DNA of 64,000 nucleotides from Rachicladosporium sp. CCFEE 5018 (Eukaryota > Ascomycota > Dothideomycetes > Cladosporiales > Cladosporiaceae), in assembly GCA_002077045.2 (NCBI GenBank), contig KZ111161.1, positions 124,001 to 188,000 on the forward strand. Direction: 5' to 3'. How positions within the stretch are numbered: position 1 is the first letter of the stretch; every line of letters begins with the position of its first letter. A model generated the notes under the pieces. The model saw only the letters and a program-made list of their open reading frames with translations. It was not told the DNA's origin and ran no database searches. Positions 1-9,400 of the stretch are shown piece after piece. Both the position numbers and the translations under genes were made by a program.

Positions 1-482
1 GCTACAACAGCCCGCAATGCGCGTTCCCCGCCGGCCAATTTAAAGTCCGCGTCTACGGCACGAACATCTACCTCTCCTCTTTCTCCGGCGGGACGACGCC
101 CACGGGCCAGTCGGGAGAGGTGCTTACGACGACTTCGAACCTCGCGGCCGCGATCGGGTTCACGTATACCTCATCTGGACAGGTCAGCGTTACGGCGGCG
201 AATGGGGCGATTCTGCTCTCTGATCAGGATACAGCGGCTCCTGGAGCGGAGCCGATATACTTTGATACTAACGATTCGATCTCGAATAATAATTATAGTC
301 CTGTGGCTTGGTGTTTGAGCCAGCCGAATAATGTTGTGACGATCCAGAACTCGGTCACGACGGATGCGCATGTTATTCAGGTCTGTACGGATAGCAGTGG
401 GGCGCCGGTGGTGTATTTGCAGACTCAGCAGGCGGCGGATGCGAGTGGGTGTACGACTGTGGGGTTGCAGATGGTGACTTAG
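1..482 (+). CDS. C-terminal part of an unrecognised surface-type protein (5' truncated by window)
   Basis: The reading frame is open from base 3 to a TAG at 480-482 and has no start inside the window, so this is the last 159 codons of a longer gene. The visible protein is rich in Ser, Thr, Gly, Asn and Gln, has few charged residues and carries three well-spaced cysteines. That composition is typical of secreted or wall-associated fungal proteins. There is no transmembrane segment and no obvious GPI-attachment tail at the C-terminus. I do not recognise the family, and the signal peptide, if any, lies outside the window. Codon bias (many C/G third positions early, more mixed later) fits real coding sequence, and no overlapping frame is as convincing. 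Confidence 0.6.
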   Translation, partial: YNSPQCAFPAGQFKVRVYGTNIYLSSFSGGTTPTGQSGEVLTTTSNLAAAIGFTYTSSGQVSVTAANGAILLSDQDTAAPGAEPIYFDTNDSISNNNYSPVAWCLSQPNNVVTIQNSVTTDAHVIQVCTDSSGAPVVYLQTQQAADASGCTTVGLQMVT

Positions 483-732
483 ATGGGTTCAAAGGGAGAG
501 GAGAGACGCGAGGGCGTGGTGTGGAGAAGTCTTGGGTTCAGCGAAGTTGTGGTTCAGCTATGAAGAGCTATAGAATATTCCTGCGTCGCTCTTTAGCTGA
601 CGCTGTCACATCAACATTCCTGCCCATCTTGCTGCAGCATACATCTCGGGGTTCAAAGCAAATGCGATGTCAAGTTCCGCAGCCTCAGAAACCACCTGCG
701 AGCGTAATTCGAGCAGACTTGACGGCAACCAA

Positions 733-1954
733 TCAGCGCGTATACAGATGCTCGAGTCCCAGGAACATAGCGGCTCTTGCAGCCTCGAACTTCTTCCTTT
801 GCTCGGGTAACAGAGCATGCATCTTCTGTGAGACCTTCTCCTGACTCAAAGGGACCCCACGCCAATGTTGACCGGAGGGGGGCACCTCCAATTCATTGAG
901 CCTGGTCTCGAATGTCTGGAGAACATCGCTCAGAAACCGTGCGAACCCCTCGCGCTTGCCCCCTAATATGGCAGCGTAAGTGGCCGTGCCTTTGGCCAGG
1001 ACCAGATCTTGCACCTCTTCGTAGGTCTGCGCCTGCATCAGGCGAGAGTAGGACATGCCGGTATCGCTAACTCCCGAAAGCTGCATTGTGGTGAAGGAGT
1101 GGTGACTCTTCGTGACCATACGTTCCTCAGCGTTCTTCGTCCACACCCCTATCATGACGGAGGACTTCATGGTTACGAACATGTTGCCGAGTACCTTGTC
1201 GTAGATCTTCCAAGGAACGATCGGTTGGGTGATGCCGACTTCGGCACCAGCAAGATCGAGAGCATATGACTCTTTGCCGAGTTGTAGACGTAGAACGATG
1301 TGCGGGACCGTGGGAATCAGATCTGGAACCCTGCTGCCTGTTGTCGCACGCACGAATTCTACGGTACGCGTATGAGGTGACGGGACATACTCGATTGCCG
1401 TGGCTGACTCGGCAATATCTGCGATTATGTTAACGCTGATGTCATGCGCGTCAGTGTATGTTACATGCTGCTCACTCACCCTTGAGAGCTGGATCACGCT
1501 TCATGTAACGCAAGGCATTCATGTTCGCTTCCATGTGATCGGTGCCAATGGAGATGGTAGCCAGCAGATTCGGCTTGGCCTGTTCGTCGATGTCGGCAAA
1601 CTTGTGATCGGGGAATGGCGCACGCTCTCTAGTCTGAGTAGCTTCGATGACCCGCAGCTTGCCCGTGTTTGGAAGAACGCTCACTTCAGCGATGTTGACT
1701 GTGAATGCAACGCGTTGGACGACGTAGAAGCAAGCCTGCATCTCCTCTGCGGCGCGATAGAGGACTTTGCGTTGCTGAGACTGCTTGCATCCACCCTTGT
1801 GCGCGGGGAAGTCGGCCTTCTGGCAAGCACTTGAGCAGTAGTAGATGTTTGGTGATGGTGAGCCGTCGTATGCGACACCTTCAGCGCACCTGGAGCACTG
1901 CAAGGTCGCAGGCTGGCCACACGTACCACAGGCTCCATTCGCAGCTGAGGCCAT
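733..1954 (-). CDS. MYND-type zinc-finger protein
   Basis: Two exons, 1954-1480 and 1418-733, separated by a 61-nt intron (1479-1419, GTGAGT...CGCAG), give a 386-residue protein. Joining them restores the frame: the first exon ends in one G and the second starts with AT, making Asp. Residues 9-56 form a MYND zinc finger with Cys9, Cys12, Cys20, Cys23, Cys40, Cys44, His52 and Cys56 in the usual spacing. MYND domains bind two zinc ions and usually mediate protein-protein contacts. The remaining 330 residues match no family I know. There is no SET domain, so this is not an obvious SMYD-type methyltransferase. The ATG at 1954 directly precedes the finger and is the only sensible start. The gene diverges from the gene at 2781 across about 0.8 kb. 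Confidence 0.8.
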
Positions 1955-2780
1955 ATCGCTTCTCGATGGTGGGATGTGATGGCAAGGTAGCTGTGGGAGG
2001 TGTTTGGTAGAACCACACGAAAGATGAAAAGAAAGTGAAGATTGAGGGACAGTGGAAGAGATCAGAAGATGGCACGAGACTGTACATGCAGGCAGTCACG
2101 CAACATGGCAGTCGCTCTTGCCATTCGCGTTTGCAAGCCAGCGCGTGCAGGCACGATCATGGCAAGCCGCTCGACATCACCTTGACGCTTTGAGACAATT
2201 TAAGCTCGTCCATCAATACTGGCTCGAATTTCTCCAGCTCGCCGACGTCTCATCGCTATAGGTGTTGGATATGACTACCTCAGAGTACATTGCACGATTC
2301 GTCGGTTGGAGTGAGCGTCTGTAAGCCAAGCCGTGGTGAGTATCGCGTTAGACACGCGTCCTTGTAACAGACATGGAAACCCATAAACATCCAAGGCAGT
2401 ATACGTGCATGTGTTGAGACTGATGTGAAGAGCGACTGTCTAATATTTGTTTGAGATACTAGAACACGAAGATTGCATCTGGGAGGCTGTGCCTTAATTA
2501 GAGATATGCCAAGCATTGCTAAGGTTTGGCGGACGGCGCGGAACCTCAACATTCCGCTCCGCTCCTCCACGCGAAAGCGCATTGATGAGTAAGTGCTGGT
2601 CCAGGTACCGCGGCGACTGTCGTGTGTCTTGGTCAACATTGTCTGACGACCTTCTCGGTCACTGGCGGTGCATGCGATCTGTCTAATTCGTCGCCGCATC
2701 GCACTCGATCCAATGACCAACACGCTCTCTGTATACATCGTTTGGTCTGAAGCACCGGAACGATAAATCGCATCGCGACC
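1955..2780. other. Intergenic region, divergent promoters
   Basis: This 826-bp stretch separates two genes transcribed away from each other (MYND gene and the gene at 2781), so it must hold both promoters. A 170-codon frame on the minus strand (2280-2792) has no recognisable motif and runs into the start of the next gene; I treat it as chance. No repeat or RNA gene was seen. Confidence 0.5.
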
Positions 2781-4562
2781 ATGGACGATCAAACGAACCG
2801 CGAAGGCACCGCGCCATCTTCGCCATCCTCATCGACCCAGCAATCCGGTCTCAAGGCAGCCAAGGATCGCAAATGCCCCTTCTGCGCGCAAGCATTCACT
2901 TCGTCCTCCCTCGGCCGCCATCTTGACCTCTACATTAAGCCCCGAAACCCCAAGCCAGCGGATGGCATACACGATGTTGATGAGATACTGAAGCTGCGCG
3001 GTGGCATCACGCGGAGACAACCAAAGACAGGCGCGAAAGCGGAGTCTGCGGGCAGAGACTCGATGGGACCTTCGCACGTACAAGCTGGCAATGATACGAT
3101 AGGCAGAGTCATTGAAGAGCGCGAACGCTTCGTGCACGAGAGCCCTATCGCGTCGCCAAGCCGTGTCCGCGATCTGGATAGCTTCAGACCGACGGTCAAT
3201 GCTAGCAACTGGCACTTGTCAGGCGTGATTGGGGATCTGCCACCGCGTGGACCGCCTCGATCGAGCAATGCGACGCCCACGACTGGCCAAGCACAACGGG
3301 CGCAGGATATGCGGAGAGATGCGACTTCTGGACTACGCATACAGCGGCCAGATCATCCGTCGGACAACACATGGCGACTACACGAGCAGGCTGAGACTGG
3401 GCGGGCAGCTGAGATGGCGTTGCGGGAAGTGTTGAGTAGCGTACAAGCAGCGCGGCGAAAGCTCGAGCCGGAGCCACTCTACTCTGACTTCGACTTCTTT
3501 GCCCAGCCCTTCCCGGGTCTTGTTCTCGCAATTCTACCACCACCCGCGACCCTTCATAGCCCAGCACCCTTCGCGTCGGAGGATTCCTGGGCGTTGACAG
3601 CACCCGGCAAACGCGAGTTCGAGATCGTCTGCCGCCTCCTGATGGTCCGCACCGCCGAGCTCCGTAGGGACCACCCAGACAACCCCTCAGACTCCGCAAT
3701 CTTCCTGCACAACTCCCACGTCCAAGGCGCCTACAGCAACTGGCGCCTCATGTCCGACAGCGACAAATCCCAAGCCTGGACAATGCAAGTTCTCCGAGCC
3801 TTTAGCACTTCGCGAGAACAGCTCCTCACTACAAAGTCCGCCCTAGACTTCGCTCAACAACGGATTGCACATTTAGAGGCAGAGTACGATCTTCTATCGA
3901 AGTGCCAGCTTCCCCGCGAAGCCCTCACGCGCCCTCCAACTACGATGCCAGTTCCCACGCCCGTTGCTCGCGAGCTCTCCAATAGCACTACAGCAGCATC
4001 AGCAGCGGGCTACAACGCCGACGCCCTCCTGTCCAAATGGCGCGACGTCGTCCGCTCCACCGCCCGCCCTCGTCAGCAAAGCGGATCGCACAATCAGACG
4101 CCTACATATGTTGACTCCATTCTCGGCGCAGCTGGCCGCAACCGTACCGAGGGCGAGATGATCGTCAACGGCGCCATCGTTGGTGTCGGAGGTCCAATGC
4201 CTAGGGACGGCAGGACGTTTTTCGACGACCACGATGCTGCGCAGCGTGGTGTTGTTCTTGGTGCTGCGGATGAGGATGCCACGTCTGGGGAGGCAGATGC
4301 TGATGCGGAGGAGATTGACGTGAGTAATGTGCTCGATCTGTCTATTACTTCTTCTGTGGATCGGCAAGCGCTGGAGCGGCAGAGGAAGTTTGCAAGTGCC
4401 GGGGCGGTGGTTGAGACGTGGCAGCCCCCGGGTGGTAGCGTGGGGTTTAGGACGCCGGTTGGTTCTGTTAGTGGGGAGGTTGGGGTGAATGGGAATGGGA
4501 AGAGGGGTTCCGAGGGGCTGCAGAGTGGACGGCAGGGGAAGGTGGCGAGGATGTATGGATGA
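2781..4562 (+). CDS. Conserved fungal protein with N-terminal zinc-finger-like motif
   Basis: A single-exon 593-residue protein of unknown function. Residues 31-50 carry a C-x2-C-x11-H pattern (Cys32, Cys35, His47) followed by a short conserved-looking stretch around the IHDVDEI and ITRRQP motifs. I recall this N-terminal block as conserved in uncharacterised filamentous-fungal proteins; the finger is incomplete compared with classical C2H2. The middle of the protein (about 225-385) is the best-ordered part, with a helical segment around 340-375 that looks like a short coiled coil. The C-terminal 200 residues are low-complexity and acidic, then Gly-rich. No catalytic motif is visible, so a nuclear adaptor role is only a guess. 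The ATG at 2781 is the first one in frame after a stop. Confidence 0.75.
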   Translation: MDDQTNREGTAPSSPSSSTQQSGLKAAKDRKCPFCAQAFTSSSLGRHLDLYIKPRNPKPADGIHDVDEILKLRGGITRRQPKTGAKAESAGRDSMGPSHVQAGNDTIGRVIEERERFVHESPIASPSRVRDLDSFRPTVNASNWHLSGVIGDLPPRGPPRSSNATPTTGQAQRAQDMRRDATSGLRIQRPDHPSDNTWRLHEQAETGRAAEMALREVLSSVQAARRKLEPEPLYSDFDFFAQPFPGLVLAILPPPATLHSPAPFASEDSWALTAPGKREFEIVCRLLMVRTAELRRDHPDNPSDSAIFLHNSHVQGAYSNWRLMSDSDKSQAWTMQVLRAFSTSREQLLTTKSALDFAQQRIAHLEAEYDLLSKCQLPREALTRPPTTMPVPTPVARELSNSTTAASAAGYNADALLSKWRDVVRSTARPRQQSGSHNQTPTYVDSILGAAGRNRTEGEMIVNGAIVGVGGPMPRDGRTFFDDHDAAQRGVVLGAADEDATSGEADADAEEIDVSNVLDLSITSSVDRQALERQRKFASAGAVVETWQPPGGSVGFRTPVGSVSGEVGVNGNGKRGSEGLQSGRQGKVARMYG

Positions 4563-4627
4563 TGATGATGGCGGATATGATATGATATATGTTGATTAGA
4601 TCTGATGGTTGGTAACCGTTGGTTGAT

Positions 4628-6162
4628 CTACTCGATCTCCTCGAACCTCCCTTCATCTCTAGCTCGCTTCACCGGATTCTCGACATCCACCACGCCCGTC
4701 GCCCTGAGTCTCTCGAACAGAACGAATAGCCGTTCCGCTTCTCGCTCCTTCTCATCCTCCGTCATCTCCACGCCATCATCTGCACCACCCCGTTGCTCAG
4801 CACTCAGCTTCTGCCCAGTGATGGGGTTGACTGGCTCAGCATCCGCCGACTGTCCTTGCGGCGTCGCTCCACCGTTGACATCCGTAGCACTCTGCGGCAC
4901 AGGCATGCCGTGACTCATGAGAAACCCTGACGCGTAGCCATAGCCGATGTTCTGCACGAAAGTATTCGGGTCATTGTCGCTCAGCTCGAAGAGGAAGTTC
5001 GAGATGTTATCTCGAAGCGTCGGCAGATGCGGCGAGACCGAGAGCTGGAGCAAGCGAGCTGGAAGCGTACCTGCTTTACCAAGTGGAAGGTCGCGCTCGC
5101 TATCTGAGGGCAGCAGGGCGGTGCGAATTTTGAGCTGCATGTCATTGTCTGCGAACTTGTAGAGCTTGCGTAGAATCGTGACGAGGGATGCAGCTGTAAG
5201 ATTAAGGTCTGGTTCAGGGTGCTCGCGGACCGCTTTGTTGAGAAGTAGGAGGAGCCGGTCGATGAGACTGGTAGGTGCACCAGGTGGGAACAGCAGGTCT
5301 TGCTCGTCTTTCATTGAGATGAGATTTAGTAGCGCGTTGAGCAAGTAGGTCACTGGGGACTGCAGTGGCGGGCTGAGTATTGGATAGTTGGCTATTATAC
5401 TGACGACGTGCTCTGCGGTGGGTTTAAGATGGTCCATGAGATCGGGGTCGTAGTAGATCATGTTGAAGATGAGTTTGGACGTCTCTGCCATGGCCATTGC
5501 TTCCATTGGCGAAGCTGCTGGGTCTGATGGGCCTCGCTTGGCGTATCGCGACCGGTGATTCGCCATTCGTGCAATGATGTGGTCTGCTAGTCCGTTCTGC
5601 TGCACAAGCGTATCGAACTCCAGGCTGCGGTTGTAGGTCAGAAGGAAGAGGATCCGACAGACTAAGAACTCGTCGTCCAGATCTGCATTCTTCAGTCGCT
5701 CGGCTACCCTAGGAGCATGTCCGAGGTCAATCAAGATCTGGCGAGAGGGCTCGTTGAGAAGCATAGCGTTGGCGAGACAACGCATTGCCTCGCGAGACAC
5801 TGCTTGACTCTCGCTTTGCAGTCCATAGTGTGATAATGTGGTGATGCCCTGGAGACTGATCAGAGGAAAGTCGTATGCCAGGCGATCAGCTCCGCTCATA
5901 CCTTCTTCGCGAAGATCGGTGTCGCCGACTTAACATCTCGTCCGTACACCTTGACTTGGCCCAACAGCTTTTGTTGCTCTATTGATGGTCAGTCGGTGAG
6001 TACGTGATTTAGACACGACCGACATACCATCAAGCGACAATCTTGCAGAATGGATGTTGTTATCGAGTTGCTCGAGAAGCCTGTCGACTTCGAGTAGATC
6101 TAGCCATCGTCAGTATCGTGGTGCCTATAAGCGCTGACCACCCGTGTAAACTTACCCGCCAT
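4628..6162 (-). CDS. ric8: RIC8/synembryn, chaperone and GEF for heterotrimeric G-alpha subunits
   Basis: I assign the main frame (armadillo-like helices, then a C-terminal segment containing NPITGQ) to the Ric8/synembryn family. These proteins fold G-alpha subunits and act as non-receptor exchange factors; fungal RIC8 is needed for growth and development. Hand splicing gives four exons: 6162-6156, 6099-6028, 5978-5902 and 5848-4628, encoding 458 residues, close to the size I expect for fungal orthologues. The first exon carries only ATG GCG G. The junction after ...PIFAKK joins directly to GITTLSHYG, removing an in-frame TGA that lies just inside the third intron (5901-5849). The C-terminus is acidic and charged. 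The gene is divergent from RIF1, separated by about 0.3 kb. Confidence 0.88.
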
Positions 6163-6469
6163 CGTTGCTGGAGCAACTACACAGCAAGAGTGAATAAGCT
6201 ACACAAGTGTGATGATATGATGCGAGTTTAGACAACGTCGATCAAGTGACTGTCACCGATCAAATTGACATATACGATATGGCGGTCTTGGTGAATGTGT
6301 AGTCGGACGTGAAACACGCGGTGCTCGGAGATACGATTGGCCGGGCCGCGCCTGCCACTTAACGCGTCGACGCGTTGGACTTCAACATTGCGATATATTC
6401 GACTACACCCCGTCATGTCGTTTCCTTGGTGAGCATTGAATTGCCCAGGCGTCTGTATGTGGCGTTAGG
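6163..6469. other. Divergent promoter region of ric8 and rif1
   Basis: This 307-bp gap lies between two genes transcribed in opposite directions and must carry both promoters. I see no RNA gene or repeat. An ATG at 6415 followed by a GTGAGC donor and a TTAG acceptor could be an alternative first exon of the rif1 gene. Confidence 0.5.
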
Positions 6470-9400
6470 ATGTTGTCTTCTGCGGTGCCGTCGTCCAAGT
6501 TTGATAGACTTTTTGCACGACCACCAACGCCACCACTTCGTACAGATGAGCATATACATCACGCTCCCGCGTTTCTCGAGAATGGACATCTAGACGCCGG
6601 ACCCGACAGCGACCGTGCATTGCAACTACAGCCGTCCACCGATACTCCGCCTGCTTCATCGCCAGCATCGCAAGGAGCGGACGCGAACGGCACCGCCGGC
6701 CGCAAAGTCGGCTTCCTCTCAGACCCAACTTACCACGAAATACCGCTACCTGGCTTCTCGAGCTCGCCAGCACAACGACTACTTCGAGCAAAGCCAAGTC
6801 CGAGGGATGCTCAGCCTGCGAAGTCGATTCTCAAACTTTCGTCTGGTGCACCGGCTTCTTCACCGACAGCACCACTAAATGCTCTAGTCCACTTCAATCG
6901 AGAAGACCCACAGACCTATGGTCCAATGCTGCAATCAGTACTGAATGAGCTAGCATCCACCTCACCAGCGTCAAGACTGGACGCGTACCTTGCCCTCAAC
7001 GGAGCATGGCAAGCCTACCAGGACTTTCCGGATAAGGAAGCAACCATCGCAAAGCTTGATCAACTCCAACACTTCCTTACTCGAGACACTTCACTCAAAG
7101 GTCCAAGTGATGTTGTCAGGACGCAAATCGCCACCCAAGCACTGAAACTGAGCAGTGCGCTGCTACTGGACGATCGGATCGCTCAGGCTCTTGGGGATAA
7201 GTTCCGGACCATTCTTTTCGATCGATCTGTGACGGCAACTGAGGAGGACGGAGTGCCAAAGCCAGTCTTATTGAATCATCTCAACCTACTCGCTCAGAGA
7301 CGGCTGTACGTTGCCGGACTGTCGAGCACTAGAGCTGATAGATTCATCACCGCGCTCAACACTGTAGAGGCGCGGTGTAGCAGTAGTCATGTCGTTGCAG
7401 TGCGGCTTGTGGTGTACTGCAGACTACTGGAGCACTTTCCGAACGTCATGCTGAGCCGCATGAAGGACTGGCTTGAGCACATCTTTCACAGTATGCTCAG
7501 CGATAGATCAGACGTCCGCACGCGTGCTGTGGAAGCTGGCACGCAAGCGGGTGTGACGCTGGGTACATTACCGGTGGCCTCCAAGGTCTTGCGAGACTTC
7601 TTTGAACGGGAGCTAGAAAGCGGCGAGACATACGGGGAGTACTTTACGTTGAGGCTCACAGAGATGATCAAGAGCGAAGAACTCTGCTCATTTGTCCCGT
7701 ACGTGTGGTCTACTATCATACTTTTCTTTCGGAACAAGCGACATCCGCTCGATCGATGGTCGCGGTTCAAGACATGGCTGGTGATCATCCAGCAGTGTAT
7801 GAACTCAAATGATGTCACAGTCAAGCACAAGGCTCTGGTAGCCTGGAACAAACTGGTATACGCGGTCATGCCGGACAGCAGTACCGCGCCTGCAATGCTT
7901 GCCATGCTCAGAGTACCCATCACAAGTGCACTTGACAAGCATGGTAATGACCCAGTGGCGAGAGAACAGCGAGAGTGGGCGATGAAGTGCTTCAATAATC
8001 TGCTGCACTATGCGCTCCGGCCCACAGCAACGCATGCCGAGCTAGACACTGCATGGGACATGTATGTCGATGAGACCCTATCGAAACTCATCAAGGCAAG
8101 TAGCAGAGGAAGAGGCAAAGTTTGCAGGATACTGCACGGGCTGATGAGTGTCAACACTGGTACTTGGAATGAGAGCGCTGCGTTCCAGGCGACCCCGATT
8201 GACGCAGAGAACCTACCGCGGCTTGACCCGCGCTGGGTCAGATCCAGGTTTGCCAAGGTGCTCAACCTGATCGAGCCCATCCTCATTCATTCTATGCGAC
8301 TACCCAGAGATCAGCGAACACCAGTGACAAGTCTCTGGCAGGCGACGCTCCAGAGTCTTGCCGACGCTGCCGCACAAGAAGTCCGGACCCATCCTGAGCT
8401 TCGCGAGGCCATCGCTCGAATCGTCAACACACTGCAGCACACTTGGGCCGCCGTCGATGGATCAAATCAAGATAGTGATGACAAAGTGGATCCCTTTAGA
8501 AAACTCTTGGAAATCACGTCGCAGTGTCTTGGCGCTAACATCCTCATCGAGCCTATGCTCTCCATCGCTAAGGATGGCAACATCGAAGCTGCACCTACCC
8601 CCTCACATCGACCGTCGAAGCATGGTCACGTCTTACGCTCTCCGCTCACAGCTTTGTTGGGAGTGATTGGGACTGCGACCGTTGAAGAAGAATCTACCGC
8701 AAGACTATGCATTGACCTCGTCCAGTATGCATATGCGTCCAAGAAGACCACATCGGGCAAAGTTCAGCTGCTTGCCCATACCTTGCACGAGATGAAACAA
8801 AACCATGCTGGCAGCACAACGCTGAAGGGCACATTGTGGCGACTGATCGCAAGGCAGTGTAACACTATCTTGTCGCAAACAGAGTCGGGGCAAGGTGCAG
8901 CTGACGTTGCGATCACTGGACAGACTATTCGGGACTCAGTGGGCATCCTCATCACTGGTCTACAGATTGGGTTGCCACAAGATAGTGTCCGTAGCACGGT
9001 GATGGACTTGCTGGAAACTTTGAACAGCATCACACGGAAAAGCTTTGGTAACGCAGGAGTCACAATCTGCATCACTGAACCATTATCGGAGGTGCTGAGA
9101 AATGATCCCGACTTGTCAGATTCTCGCTCGAAGTTGGACTACGTCTCCAGCGTGTTAGCAACGGCAACCTGGCCAGAAGACAGCCATGCCCTGGCGACCG
9201 CACGGCGCAAAGTTTGGGGTGCTGATTTCGGGCCAAATAAAGCCAGAAACATCGAGCCTTTCCCAGTCCTCTGCGACTTGGTCAAGAGATCACTGCTGCT
9301 CATCATCTCCCAGCCGCTCCACGATGAAGACCCTGTGTTGTCGACTGCGGGCAAATTTCTCGACAGTGTTCGGACGTTCCTGGAGAGATCCCCCGTCTCG

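Noticed and set aside
2280..2792. 170-codon frame on the minus strand
   Set aside because: No motif, mixed codon use, and it overlaps the start of the next gene; likely chance.
6415..6469. Mini-exon MSFPW before RIF1
   Set aside because: Would require a 40-nt intron without a clear branch site; kept only as an alternative start.
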